A DNA stretch of 40,232 bases, taken from the NCBI GenBank assembly GCA_934486705.1, contig CAKSQS010000018.1, positions 1 through 40,232 on the forward strand. The letters are read 5' to 3'. The notes beneath the pieces are model-generated. The model was given only the letters and a program-made list of their open reading frames with translations, had not been told where the DNA came from and searched no databases. Made by a program: the position numbers and the translations under genes. Position 1 is the first letter of the stretch, and each line of letters opens with the position of its first letter. Below, in pieces: positions 15,752-24,094 of this stretch. The DNA comes from an uncultured Eubacteriales bacterium (GTDB taxonomy: Bacteria; Bacillota; Clostridia; Oscillospirales; Acutalibacteraceae).

Positions 15752-16159
15752 ATGGACGGATTTTTACTTGAAATAATAACCCCCGAAAAGCAGTTTTTCA
15801 AGGGCGAGGCGGAGCAGATTATCTGCGAGACCGAAAGCGGAAAGTTAGGAATTTTAAAGGGACACCAAACAATGGTTTCCGCCCTTGAAATAGGGGAAAT
15901 ACAGATAAAGGTAAACGGCGAATGGAAAAGCGCCTTTATTTCCGAGGGCTTTATGGAGGTAAGGCGCGACGAGGTGGTAATATTCTCGCAGTGCTGCCAG
16001 TGGCCCGATGAAATTGACGGCGCGCGCGCCGAGGAATCGCGCATACGCGCGCTTGACAGATTGCACCTTGCCGAAAATATCAAAGAGCACCGCCATAACG
16101 AAATATCCTTGGCGCGGGCTATGGCAAGGCTTAAGGTTAAAAACAATTACAGGAACTAA
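15752..16159 (+). CDS. atpC: ATP synthase F1 subunit epsilon
   Basis: This is the rotor foot and inhibitory subunit. An N-terminal beta sandwich (FLLEIITPEKQFFKGEAEQI; GKLGILKGHQTMVSALEIG) and a C-terminal two-helix tail (SRIRALDRLHLAENIKEHRH) total 135 residues, normal for the family. It is the last gene of the atp operon. No convincing terminator follows, only a repeat. Confidence 0.95.
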   Translation: MDGFLLEIITPEKQFFKGEAEQIICETESGKLGILKGHQTMVSALEIGEIQIKVNGEWKSAFISEGFMEVRRDEVVIFSQCCQWPDEIDGARAEESRIRALDRLHLAENIKEHRHNEISLARAMARLKVKNNYRN

Positions 16160-16206
16160 AATCATTCTCAAGCCGCACAGCAACAGCGGGGATACTTTTA
16201 AAATGT

Positions 16207-16260
16207 AACAACCCCTCAGTTTCGCTCACGCTCAACAGCTCCCCTTGCACAGGGAAGCCT
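16207..16260 (-). repeat. Intergenic repeat, family with copies at 17925 and 18127
   Basis: On the - strand it reads GCTTCCCTGTGCAAGGGGAG, then a small palindrome around GAGCGTGAGCG, then GAGGGGTTGTT. The same layout (short CCCT...AGGG stem, variable hairpin, GAGGGG tail) recurs near 17925 (+) and 18127 (-). It is probably a dispersed extragenic element. Confidence 0.5.
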
Positions 16261-16272
16261 AAAGAGTATTTA

Positions 16273-16300
16273 ATCTAACATCTAATATCTACCATCTAAT
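16273..16300. repeat. Four tandem 7-bp units, RTCTAAY type
   Basis: Four heptamers in exact register: ATCTAAC, ATCTAAT, ATCTACC and ATCTAAT. A second four-unit array of the same heptamer lies at 32387-32414 between parC and parE. It sits about 55 nt before the germination gene. Confidence 0.7.
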
Positions 16301-16354
16301 GTACATATTTCACCCCTCTGTCGGGAAAAATAAACCGACGGAAGGGTGATTTTT

Positions 16355-17749
16355 TTGCAGAATTACGACGAATGGATCGCGGAAATTGACGGCGAGCTAA
16401 AGCCCGATAAAAGCTTTGATATTATAAAACGTCCGCTTAAAATAGGGGGGCGGCGGGCAGTGCTCTACTTTATAGACGGATTTATAAAGGACGAGGTTTA
16501 CGAAAAGATACTTGAATTTTTATACAAGCAAACACCGGAAGAAATAGCGGGAATTGACGATATGAGCCGCTTTGCCGAAAATAAGCTGCCCTATGTTGAA
16601 ACCGACGCGGCATATACCGCGCGCGAGGTTGTAACCGCGGTGCTTTCAGGCCCTTCGGTGCTTATAATCGAGGGCATACGCGGCGCGCTTTTGGTAGATA
16701 CACGCACCTACCCCATGCGCGGGGTGGAAGAGCCGCAAAAGGACAGGTCGCTCCGCGGCCCGCGCGACGGCTTTGTGGAAACCCTTGTTATGAACACGGC
16801 AATGCTCCGCCGCAGAATACGCGACAGCCGCCTGCGTATGGAATATATGCAGATAGGCAGGGAAACAAAGCTTGATATTTCCATAGCCTATATTGACGGC
16901 AAGGCGGATAAGCGCGTGCTTGAAATTTTGCGGCAGAGACTTCGGGAAATACAGGCGGGCGGAATTTCAATGACGCAGGAGGCACTGGCGGAAAGCCTGC
17001 AAAAAAATGCTTTTTTCAACCCGTTTCCCAAGTTTAAATTTACCGAACGCCCCGATTATGCGTCCGCCTGCGTGTTAGACGGCAGAATTGCGCTTATAGC
17101 CGATAATTCCCCCGCGGTTATGATAATTCCCATATCCTTTTCGGACTTTTTCCGCGAGACCGACGACTACTATTTTCTGCCGGTTGTGGCAAGTTATATA
17201 AGAATTATACGTATGCTTGTAGCCTTGCTTAACGTGGTTATAACGCCGCTTTATTTGCTGATTGTTAAAAACCCCGCCGCCGTGCCCGATTGGCTGGGTG
17301 TGCTTATTCCCGAAAAGGCGGGCGAAGTGCCAATGCTCTGTCAGCTTTTAATTCTTGAATTTGCGGTGGATGGGCTAAGGCTTGCAAGTCTTAATACGCC
17401 CGACGCGCTTTCAAACTCCTTAGGTGTGGTGGGCGGACTTTTGCTTTCGGAATTTGCGGTAAAGGCAGGGTGGTTTTCGGGCGAGGCTATACTCATTACG
17501 GCGTTTACCGCAATAGCCGGCTTTTCGCTGCCGAGCTTTGAAATGGGCTACGCTATGAAATTGGAGCGCCTTTTGCTGCTTATTTTAAGCGGAATTTGCG
17601 GGCTGTGGGGGTTTATAGGCGGGCTTGTGTTTATTATAATATGTATGCTTTCCGTTAAAACCCTTTCGGGCAGAAATTACCTTTACCCCATTGTTCCCTT
17701 TAATTTAAAGGGCTTTGCGGAGTTCTTTTTAAGATTCCCCATGAAGTGA
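16355..17749 (+). CDS. GerA-family spore germination protein (SpoVAF/GerAA-like)
   Basis: This is a membrane component related to germinant receptor A subunits and to SpoVAF, which act in the inner membrane of spores. The soluble N-terminal half carries the family core EEPQKDRSLRGPRDGFVETL, then NTAMLRRRIRD. The second half has several membrane helices (about 255-275, 287-310, 330-350, 370-400 and 410-435). At about 465 residues it is the SpoVAF-like size. The start is uncertain: GTG 16346 lies inside the ribosome site GAAGGGTGA, so TTG 16355, which that site serves well, is preferred. No B or C receptor genes and no spoVA genes are adjacent, so it is an orphan. The organism therefore has at least part of the sporulation gene set. 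Confidence 0.88.
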   Translation: MQNYDEWIAEIDGELKPDKSFDIIKRPLKIGGRRAVLYFIDGFIKDEVYEKILEFLYKQTPEEIAGIDDMSRFAENKLPYVETDAAYTAREVVTAVLSGPSVLIIEGIRGALLVDTRTYPMRGVEEPQKDRSLRGPRDGFVETLVMNTAMLRRRIRDSRLRMEYMQIGRETKLDISIAYIDGKADKRVLEILRQRLREIQAGGISMTQEALAESLQKNAFFNPFPKFKFTERPDYASACVLDGRIALIADNSPAVMIIPISFSDFFRETDDYYFLPVVASYIRIIRMLVALLNVVITPLYLLIVKNPAAVPDWLGVLIPEKAGEVPMLCQLLILEFAVDGLRLASLNTPDALSNSLGVVGGLLLSEFAVKAGWFSGEAILITAFTAIAGFSLPSFEMGYAMKLERLLLLILSGICGLWGFIGGLVFIIICMLSVKTLSGRNYLYPIVPFNLKGFAEFFLRFPMK

Positions 17750-17882
17750 AAACACCTGCGCGGCGGTCAACAGCGCCGGCAGTATGTTTTACCCTATTAT
17801 ACACAAATCAGAAAAAAATTTTTGCACACGGTAAATGCGAGGAAATGAAAACGCCGATCGGTTCTATTCACATATATATAGC

Positions 17883-17911
17883 TTGAAAAATCAAACGAAA
17901 AGTGTTATATT
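17883..17911 (+). promoter_or_regulatory. Sigma-A-type promoter upstream of the GNAT gene
   Basis: TTGAAA (17883-17888), a 17-bp spacer and TATATT (17906-17911). It would give a leader of about 360 nt crossing two repeat copies before the acetyltransferase. Confidence 0.5.
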
Positions 17912-17924
17912 AAATTTACGGGGA

Positions 17925-18045
17925 AAAGCCTCCCTTGCCTAAAGGGTGACTCCTCACAGTGTGAGGAGATGTCACGAAGTGACAGAGGAGACCGCCACCG
18001 TCAGTGGGTGGATTTGCCGTAGGCAAAGACGGAGGGATATAAAAA
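17925..18045 (+). repeat. Intergenic repeat, second copy, with extra hairpins
   Basis: It begins AAGCCTCCCTTGCCTAAAGG and contains the hairpins ACTCCTCACAGTGTGAGGAG, TGTCACGAAGTGACA and TTTGCCGTAGGCAAA. The order resembles the copies at 16207 and 18127. It would be transcribed as a highly folded leader. Confidence 0.5.
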
Positions 18046-18126
18046 ACGAAGCATAGCACAAAATCAACCGCAAAAGTATCGCATAAGAGTATGACAAAAG
18101 AAGAGCGGTATGATTGATTGGTGTGC

Positions 18127-18180
18127 TGAAGAAATCCCCTCGCCACGCTTACGCGCGGCCCTCTCCCCTTTAGGGCAAGG
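18127..18180 (-). repeat. Intergenic repeat, third copy
   Basis: On the - strand it reads CCCCTTGCCCTAAAGGGGAG, then a palindromic part around GCGCGTAAGCGTGGC, then GAGGGGATTTC. This is the same arrangement as the other two copies. Confidence 0.5.
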
Positions 18181-18210
18181 GGCGCTGATGGGTGCTGATG
18201 GGTGCTGATT
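18181..18210 (+). repeat. Three tandem 10-bp units
   Basis: Three consecutive decamers differ by single bases: GGCGCTGATG, GGTGCTGATG and GGTGCTGATT. They abut the third intergenic repeat copy, perhaps from replication slippage. Confidence 0.6.
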
Positions 18211-18278
18211 TGAAACAAGCATATAATTATAAAAATCCGCCCTTTAGCGGCGTTATTACGATTTAAGAGGTAAATATT

Positions 18279-18839
18279 ATGATCACGGTTCGCAGCGCAA
18301 TGCTCGGGGATGCCGAGCGGATATTGGAAATATACGATTATTATGTGAAAAACACGGCAATAACCTTTGAGTACACAACCCCCACTTTGGAAGAATTTCG
18401 CGGCAGAATGGAAAAAACCATGCAGAAATACCCGTATTTGGCAGCGGTAAAGGACGGGGTTATTGCGGGATATGCCTATGCGGGCGCATTTGTGGGCAGG
18501 GCGGCTTACGATTGGTCGTGCGAAACTTCGATTTATCTTGATAAAGACGCCCACAAATGCGGCATTGGCAAAACGCTTTACGCGGAGTTGGAAAAAGAGC
18601 TTAAAGAAATGGGTATTCTTAATATGTATGCCTGTATCGGGTATCCCGCCGAAGAGGACGAATATCTAACCAAAAACAGCGCCGATTTTCACAGCCACAT
18701 CGGCTTTGCGCAGGTGGGCGAGTTTCATAAATGCGGCTATAAGTTCGGGCGCTGGTACGATATGATATGGATGGAAAAAATTATAGGCGAGCATAAAAAG
18801 GATCAAGCGCCTGTTACCGGCTGTAAAGGCACATTGTAA
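18279..18839 (+). CDS. GNAT acetyltransferase, phosphinothricin-acetyltransferase-like
   Basis: It transfers acetyl from acetyl-CoA to an amino group. The protein resembles the Pat/Bar/YncA group: ILEIYDYYVKNTAITFEYTT near the start, SIYLDKDAHKCGIGKTLYAEL as the acetyl-CoA loop (residues about 85-105, with K-C-G-I-G-K in the place of RGxGxG), and FHSHIGFAQVGEFHKCGYKF, then GRWYDMIWMEK at the end. At 186 residues it is the normal length. AGAGGT precedes the ATG. The substrate is unknown; members act on methionine analogues and similar amino compounds. It is convergent with dapB across a shared terminator. Confidence 0.9.
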   Translation: MITVRSAMLGDAERILEIYDYYVKNTAITFEYTTPTLEEFRGRMEKTMQKYPYLAAVKDGVIAGYAYAGAFVGRAAYDWSCETSIYLDKDAHKCGIGKTLYAELEKELKEMGILNMYACIGYPAEEDEYLTKNSADFHSHIGFAQVGEFHKCGYKFGRWYDMIWMEKIIGEHKKDQAPVTGCKGTL

Positions 18840-18842
18840 ATT

Positions 18843-18884
18843 AAAAAAACGGACTGTCATGAAAAACCGACAGCCCGTTTTTTA
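18843..18884. terminator. Bidirectional terminator between the GNAT gene and dapB
   Basis: AAACGGACTGTC and GACAGCCCGTTT form a stem with one mismatch around a loop of about 10 nt, with A-run on the left and T-run on the right. It serves the convergent genes on both sides. Confidence 0.8.
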
Positions 18885-18886
18885 AC

Positions 18887-19642
18887 TCATTCTATGTTTG
18901 TAACGTTGCCCATATCATAAAGCCCGGCGGGTTTTCCGTAAAGGAATTTTGCCGCTTTTACTGCGCCCACAGCGAAAATCTCGCGAGACTGCGCGGTGTG
19001 GGTGAGGGTTATAACCTCGTCGTGCCCCGCAAAAATGACCTCGTGCTCGCCGACTATTGTGCCGCCGCGCACCGAGTGTATGCCTATTTCGTTTTTCGGG
19101 CGTTTGCGCCTTACCGAGTGGCGGTCGTATTCGTAGTTCAGCGTATCGCCGAAAACCGAGTTTATGCCGTTGGCAAGCATTATTGCAGTACCAGAGGGCG
19201 CATCCAGCTTTTGGTTATGATGTTTTTCTATTATTTCAATATCAAAGCCGTCGCCGAGTATCGCGGCGGCTTTTTTCGCAAGCGCCGCCACAAGATTTAT
19301 GCCGAGCGACATATTAAATGTAAAAAATATAGGTATTTTCTTCGCCGCCGCGTGTATTTTTTCGGTTTGCGCTTTGTCATATCCCGTGGTGGCAATAACA
19401 ACGGGCAAGTTGTTTTCGGTTGCGTATTCAAGCATAGGCTCAAGCATTGAGGGGTGGGAAAAATCGATTATCATATCGGCTTTAACATTTATATCGCCGA
19501 AAGAAGAAAAAATCGGGAATTTTTCGCCGTTATTTATTTTATCTACTCCCGCAACAATCGAAATATCGCTGTCGGCAGCCGCAGTGCTTGCCACAAAGCC
19601 GCCCATTCTGCCCGAAGCCCCGCATAATATTGCTTTTATCAT
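18887..19642 (-). CDS. dapB: 4-hydroxy-tetrahydrodipicolinate reductase
   Basis: It reduces the DapA product with NAD(P)H in the lysine/diaminopimelate pathway; in spore formers the branch also feeds dipicolinate. The nucleotide site ILCGASGRMGGFV is at the N-terminus, and the substrate motif EKHHNQKLDAPSGTA holds the catalytic His-His and Lys. The protein has 251 residues from the chosen ATG, which puts the Rossmann strand at the start as in the family; the open frame extends 10 codons upstream. It is the last gene of the asd-dapA-dapB run, with a hairpin before it. Confidence 0.97.
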   Translation of the reverse strand: MIKAILCGASGRMGGFVASTAAADSDISIVAGVDKINNGEKFPIFSSFGDINVKADMIIDFSHPSMLEPMLEYATENNLPVVIATTGYDKAQTEKIHAAAKKIPIFFTFNMSLGINLVAALAKKAAAILGDGFDIEIIEKHHNQKLDAPSGTAIMLANGINSVFGDTLNYEYDRHSVRRKRPKNEIGIHSVRGGTIVGEHEVIFAGHDEVITLTHTAQSREIFAVGAVKAAKFLYGKPAGLYDMGNVTNIE

Positions 19643-19668
19643 ATGTATTTCACGTCCCTGTTTTAATT

Positions 19669-19698
19669 GCACCCGATAGGTAAAAGCCTATCGGGTGC
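19669..19698. promoter_or_regulatory. 12-bp perfect hairpin between dapA and dapB
   Basis: GCACCCGATAGG and CCTATCGGGTGC enclose a 6-nt loop. On the - strand the following bases are AATTAAAACA, not a T-run, so it is a poor terminator. It may stabilise or process the mRNA and so adjust the dapA:dapB ratio. Confidence 0.55.
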
Positions 19699-19715
19699 AG
19701 CGGATTTATAAAGTT

Positions 19716-20606
19716 TTATTTAAGGCAACCGCACTCTGCAAGCTTTTCGCGAAGAACGGCGCGCGCGCCCTCCTCCATAGGATAAAGCGGCAAACGGCAG
19801 GGTCCCGCTTCAAGCCCTAACATATTCATAGCCTCTTTTACGGGAATGGGGTTAACGTCGCTGAAAAGCGCGTTCATAAGCCCCACATACTTTATTTGCA
19901 TTTCTGTGGCGGCTTTTGTGTGCCCCGCAAGGTATTCGGCGCACATTTTGTGCATAACTCCCGGCAGGAAGTTTGAAAGCACCGAAATAACGCCTATTCC
20001 GCCGAGCGACATCATAGCCACGGCCTGATCGTCGTTGCCCGAATAAATATCAAGGTCATCCCCGCAGAGATAGCGGGTTTTAGCAACCGAGGATAAATCG
20101 CCGTTAGCTTCCTTGGTGGCTACTATATTCGGGTGCTTTGAAAGCTCCTTGTAGGTTTCGGGCTTAATTGCAACCCCCGTGCGCGAGGGTACGTTATAAA
20201 GAATTATAGGCTTATTAACGCGGTCGGCAATGTAGTTATAGTGCGCTACAAGCCCGCGCTGCGAGGTTTTGTTGTAATACGGCGTTACCATAAGAAAAGC
20301 GTCTGCTCCCGCCTTTTCGGCGTCCTCGCAAAGCCCTACCGAATACACCGTGTCGTTGCTGCCCGTGCCCGCAATAATGGGCACTCTGCCCGAGTTTACC
20401 CTTGCGGCGGTTTCAATAACCTTAACGTGTTCATCATAATTAAGCGTGGATTTTTCGCCCGTAGTACCGCAGATCACAAGCGCGTCGATTCCGCCCTTTA
20501 CCTGCTCTTCAACAAGCGTTTCAAGGCGCTCGAAATTTACGCTGCCGTCTGCTTTCATAGGGGTAATAAGCGCCGTGGCTGCTCCCGTGAATATGCGTTT
20601 TTTCAT
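19716..20606 (-). CDS. dapA: 4-hydroxy-tetrahydrodipicolinate synthase
   Basis: It condenses pyruvate with aspartate semialdehyde, the first committed step to diaminopimelate and lysine. It is a TIM barrel with ICGTTGEKSTL (residues 46-56), the catalytic Tyr in LYNVPSRTG (Tyr137) and the Schiff-base Lys165 in VATKEANGD. The length of 296 residues is normal. GGAGTGG lies upstream of the ATG. It follows asd by 26 nt in the same operon. Confidence 0.97.
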   Translation of the reverse strand: MKKRIFTGAATALITPMKADGSVNFERLETLVEEQVKGGIDALVICGTTGEKSTLNYDEHVKVIETAARVNSGRVPIIAGTGSNDTVYSVGLCEDAEKAGADAFLMVTPYYNKTSQRGLVAHYNYIADRVNKPIILYNVPSRTGVAIKPETYKELSKHPNIVATKEANGDLSSVAKTRYLCGDDLDIYSGNDDQAVAMMSLGGIGVISVLSNFLPGVMHKMCAEYLAGHTKAATEMQIKYVGLMNALFSDVNPIPVKEAMNMLGLEAGPCRLPLYPMEEGARAVLREKLAECGCLK

Positions 20607-20632
20607 AAAAGACCACTCCGTTTCTTACAAAA

Positions 20633-21715
20633 TCAGTCCATATAACCCTTTGCACAGAGTAATTCGGCTAAAAGCACCGCGCCGCCCGCAGCGCCGCGCA
20701 GGGTATTGTGGGATACGCAAACAAATTTATAATCATACTGCGTATCCTCGCGCAAGCGCCCGACGGATATTGCCATACCGTCCTCGGAATCTCTGCAAAG
20801 CTTGGTTTGCGGCATATCGTCCTCCGTGTAATAATGTAAAAATTGCTTGGGCGCGTGGGGGAGGGAGAGCGCTTGCGGCTCGCCCGAATAGTTTGCCCAT
20901 ATTTCAAGAATTTCTTCTTTTGTGGGTTTCTTTTTAAAATCAACGAAAACCGACGCCAAATGACCGTCCGATACCGGCACGCGAATGCACTGAGCGGTGA
21001 ATTTCGGGCTTTCTGCCGGTACTATTTCGCCGTTTTCTATTTTTCCCCAAATTTTAAGCGGCTCTTTTTCGCTCTTTTCTTCCTCGCCGCCTATAAAGGG
21101 GATAACGTTATCTATCATTTCGGGCCAGCGCTCAAAGGTTTTGCCCGCGCCAGAAATTGCCTGATAGGTGGAAACCAGCACCCTTTCAACGCCGAATTTT
21201 TCATCAAGCGGGTAAAGGGCGGGCACATAGCTTTGCAGCGAGCAGTTGGATTTAACCGCAATAAAGCCGCGCTTTGTGCCGAGGCGCTTTCTCTGCGCGG
21301 GTATTATTTCAAGGTGCTTGGCGTTTATTTCGGGTATTATCATAGGTACGTCTGGCGTGAAGCGGTGCGCGCTGTTGTTGGAAACAACGGGGCATTCGTG
21401 TTTGGCATACTTTTCTTCAAGCGCCTTTATTTCGTCTTTTTTCATATTAACGGCGCAGAAAACAAAATCCACCCGCTCGGTTATTTTATCAATATCGCGC
21501 TCGGCGTCAAAAACGGTCATATCCCGCAAATTCTCGGGTATAGGCTCTTTCATAGCCCAGCGGCTGCCTATTGCGTCGGTATATTTTTTATCGGCTGAAT
21601 TTGCGCTCGCGGCAAGCGCGGTCACATTGAACCACGGGTGATTATGCAGCAGCAGCGCAAAGCGCTGACCCACCATTCCTGTAGCGCCGATTATACCGAC
21701 ATTGTACTTTTTCAT
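20633..21715 (-). CDS. asd: Aspartate-semialdehyde dehydrogenase
   Basis: It converts aspartyl phosphate to aspartate semialdehyde, the substrate of DapA. The NADP-binding GIIGATGMVGQRF is at the N-terminus and the catalytic Cys is in VKSNCSLQSYV. The length (360 residues) and sequence style fit the archaeal/fungal-type enzyme rather than the E. coli type. The start is the ATG with GAAGGA 12 nt upstream; the frame reaches 9 codons further. It has its own strong promoter and heads the asd-dapA-dapB operon. Aspartokinase is not in the window. Confidence 0.96.
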   Translation of the reverse strand: MKKYNVGIIGATGMVGQRFALLLHNHPWFNVTALAASANSADKKYTDAIGSRWAMKEPIPENLRDMTVFDAERDIDKITERVDFVFCAVNMKKDEIKALEEKYAKHECPVVSNNSAHRFTPDVPMIIPEINAKHLEIIPAQRKRLGTKRGFIAVKSNCSLQSYVPALYPLDEKFGVERVLVSTYQAISGAGKTFERWPEMIDNVIPFIGGEEEKSEKEPLKIWGKIENGEIVPAESPKFTAQCIRVPVSDGHLASVFVDFKKKPTKEEILEIWANYSGEPQALSLPHAPKQFLHYYTEDDMPQTKLCRDSEDGMAISVGRLREDTQYDYKFVCVSHNTLRGAAGGAVLLAELLCAKGYMD

Positions 21716-21768
21716 TTGAAAACACATTCCTTCTGAAGACATTTTTAAAAATTCAATCTTGAATTATA

Positions 21769-21797
21769 TTGCCTTATGCAATATAATTAACTATAAC
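21769..21797 (+). promoter_or_regulatory. Candidate promoter of queA-tgt
   Basis: TTGCCT (21769-21774), a 17-bp spacer and TATAAC (21792-21797). Its -10 overlaps that of the divergent asd promoter, so the two operons may compete for polymerase. Confidence 0.45.
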
Positions 21798-21818
21798 ATT
21801 ACAGATAATGTTTGTCAA
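21790..21818 (-). promoter_or_regulatory. Sigma-A promoter of asd-dapA-dapB
   Basis: On the - strand: TTGACA, a 17-bp spacer and TATAGT. It lies 75 nt before the asd start; the leader is too short for a lysine riboswitch. Confidence 0.8.
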
Positions 21819-21860
21819 TTTATTTTATGCCGAAATATCAAAGAAGTTGTGGATAATTTT

Positions 21861-22883
21861 ATGAAAACAAGCGATTTTTATTATGACCTGCCCGAAGAGC
21901 TTATAGCGCAAACGCCCGTTGAGCCGAGAAACTCCTCAAGACTTATGGTGCTGCCGCGAAACGGCGGTGAAATTAAGCATAAGCATTTTTACAATCTGCC
22001 CGAGTTTTTAAAGCCCGGCGACTGCCTTGTGCTTAATAACACCCGCGTTTTACCCGCGCGGCTTTACGGCACGCGGGAGGATACGGGCGCGGTAGTGGAA
22101 TTTGTGCTTTTGCGGCAGCACGGTAATAAGCTCTGGGAGTGCCTTGCGGGCCCGGGTAAAAAGGCTAAAACGGGGTATAAATTCAGGTTTTCCGATAAGC
22201 TTACGGCAACCGTGACCGACGTTTTGGAAGACGGCAACCGCATGATAGAATTTGCCTGCGAGGGCGACTTTTTCGCGGTGCTTGACGAGGTGGGGCAAAT
22301 GCCGCTGCCGCCGTATATAAAGGAAAAGCTAAAGGATAAGGAACGCTACCAGACGGTATATTCAAAGGACGCCGGCTCTGCCGCCGCGCCTACCGCGGGG
22401 CTGCACTTTACAAAGGAAATGCTTGAAAGCATTAAGGCTATGGGCGTGAATATTGCCTACGTTACACTGCACGTGGGGCTCGGTACTTTCAGACCCGTTA
22501 AGGTAGAGGACGTAACGCAGCACAAAATGCACACCGAGCATTATTACATACCCGAGGACGCGGCGAAAACCATAAACGAGACCCGCAAAAACGGCGGCAG
22601 AGTAATATGCGTGGGCACTACATCCTGCCGTACGGTTGAAAGCTGCGCTAAAAAATACGGCGAGATAAAGAAATGCTCGGGCGACACCGATATTTTCATT
22701 TACCCCGGCTTTGAATTTAAGTGTATGGACGGGCTTATAACCAATTTCCACCTGCCCGAAAGCACGCTTATAATGTTAGTTTCCGCCTTTGCGGGATACG
22801 ATAACGTGATGAACGCCTATAATACCGCCGTAAAGGAAAGATACCGCTTTTTCAGCTTCGGCGACGCAATGCTGATTTTATAA
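21861..22883 (+). CDS. queA: S-adenosylmethionine:tRNA ribosyltransferase-isomerase
   Basis: It adds the ribosyl part of SAM to preQ1 in tRNA, the penultimate step to queuosine. The sequence begins MKTSDFYYDLPEELIAQTPV, as in the family, with LHVGLGTFRPV, then GTTSCRTVES and ITNFHLPESTLIMLVSAFAG. The 340 residues are a normal length. The start was chosen at this conserved N-terminus; the frame runs 34 codons further back through AT-rich intergenic DNA. tgt follows 19 nt later. Confidence 0.97.
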   Translation: MKTSDFYYDLPEELIAQTPVEPRNSSRLMVLPRNGGEIKHKHFYNLPEFLKPGDCLVLNNTRVLPARLYGTREDTGAVVEFVLLRQHGNKLWECLAGPGKKAKTGYKFRFSDKLTATVTDVLEDGNRMIEFACEGDFFAVLDEVGQMPLPPYIKEKLKDKERYQTVYSKDAGSAAAPTAGLHFTKEMLESIKAMGVNIAYVTLHVGLGTFRPVKVEDVTQHKMHTEHYYIPEDAAKTINETRKNGGRVICVGTTSCRTVESCAKKYGEIKKCSGDTDIFIYPGFEFKCMDGLITNFHLPESTLIMLVSAFAGYDNVMNAYNTAVKERYRFFSFGDAMLIL

Positions 22884-22902
22884 AATTATAAGGGAAAAAA
22901 TT

Positions 22903-24033
22903 ATGTACAAGCTTTTAAAACAGGAAGGCAGCGCGCGGCGCGCCGAATTTACCACCAACAGGGGCACTGTTCAGACCCCCGCGTTTATGAACGTGGCAAC
23001 CGCCGCGGCAATTAAGGGCGCGGTTTCCGCCGAGGACTTAAAAACTCTCGGCTGCCAAATAATGCTTTCAAACACCTATCATTTGCACGTCCGCCCGGGC
23101 GACGAGGTTATACGCGGCTGCGGCGGTCTTCATAAGTTTACAACCTGGGACGGACCTATTTTAACCGATTCGGGCGGCTTTCAGGTATTTTCGTTGGCAA
23201 GCCTGCGCCATATAACCGAAGAGGGGGTTACCTTTGCCTCGCACGTAGACGGCAGACGTATTTTTATGGGCCCCGAAGAAAGTATGACAATACAGTCAAA
23301 TTTAGGCTCTACTATCGCTATGGCGTTTGACGAATGCGTGGAAAACCCCGCCGAGTATTCATACTCCAAAGCCTCCTGCGAGCGCACCGTGCGCTGGCTT
23401 GAACGCTGCAAAAAGAAAATGGCGGAGTTAAACGCAATGCCGGGAACTGTAAACCCCGAGCAAATGCTTTTCGGAATAAACCAGGGCTGCACATATACCG
23501 ATTTGCGGGTTGAGCATATGAAAAGAATAGCCGAGTTAGAGCTTGACGGCTACGCAATAGGCGGGCTTGCCGTGGGCGAGCCTACCGAGGTTATGTACGA
23601 TATAATAGATAACGTAACGCCACATATGCCGCAAAATAAAATACGCTACTTAATGGGCGTGGGAACGCCCGCGAACATACTCAACGCCGTGGAACGCGGG
23701 GTCGATTTATTTGACTGCGTAATGCCGAGCCGCAACGCGCGCCACGGGCATTTGTTTACTTCAAAGGGAATTATAAACCTCAACAATAAAAAGTATGAGT
23801 ACGATATGTCACCCATAGACGAAAACTGCGGCTGCCCCGTTTGCAAAAGATACAGCAAGGCGTATATAAGGCACTTGCTTAAAAGCCAGGAAATGCTTTC
23901 GCAAAGGCTTACGGTTATGCATAATTTGTGGTTTTACAATCATCTTATGGAAGATATAAGAAACGCGCTTGATAACGGCTGCTTTGCCGAATTCAAGCGC
24001 GAAAAGGAAGAAATACTGTCAACGAGGATTTAA
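22903..24033 (+). CDS. tgt: tRNA-guanine transglycosylase
   Basis: It exchanges G34 for preQ1 in tRNAs with GUN anticodons, such as the Asp and Cys classes (tRNA-Asp GTC in this window is a substrate type). DSGGFQVFSLASL and AFDECVENP supply catalytic residues; DCVMPSRNARHG is the nucleophile region; zinc is held by C-x-C-x2-C and a distal His (GCPVCKRYSKAYIRHL). The 376 residues are normal. It is cotranscribed with queA. Confidence 0.97.
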   Translation: MYKLLKQEGSARRAEFTTNRGTVQTPAFMNVATAAAIKGAVSAEDLKTLGCQIMLSNTYHLHVRPGDEVIRGCGGLHKFTTWDGPILTDSGGFQVFSLASLRHITEEGVTFASHVDGRRIFMGPEESMTIQSNLGSTIAMAFDECVENPAEYSYSKASCERTVRWLERCKKKMAELNAMPGTVNPEQMLFGINQGCTYTDLRVEHMKRIAELELDGYAIGGLAVGEPTEVMYDIIDNVTPHMPQNKIRYLMGVGTPANILNAVERGVDLFDCVMPSRNARHGHLFTSKGIINLNNKKYEYDMSPIDENCGCPVCKRYSKAYIRHLLKSQEMLSQRLTVMHNLWFYNHLMEDIRNALDNGCFAEFKREKEEILSTRI

Positions 24034-24094
24034 AAAAACGCGGTTTTAACTTAAAGAGAAAAGAGAAAATCTTTCTATGATTTTTAACTTTTTT

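Larger units (their letters stand above)
17750..18278. other. Repeat-rich intergenic region without a gene
   Basis: This stretch of about 530 bases between the germination gene and the acetyltransferase holds a promoter (17883-17911), two copies of the extragenic repeat and a 10-bp tandem triplet, described separately. The open frame antisense across it is repeat sequence, not a gene. Confidence 0.6.

Noticed and set aside
18181..18210. CRISPR-like repeats
   Set aside because: Units are 10 bp and directly tandem with no spacers; no cas genes in the window.
20843..21598. 251-codon frame antisense to asd
   Set aside because: Shadow frame opposite an intact conserved enzyme.
21716..21800. Lysine riboswitch before asd
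   Set aside because: The promoter is 75 nt from the start; too short for that riboswitch.
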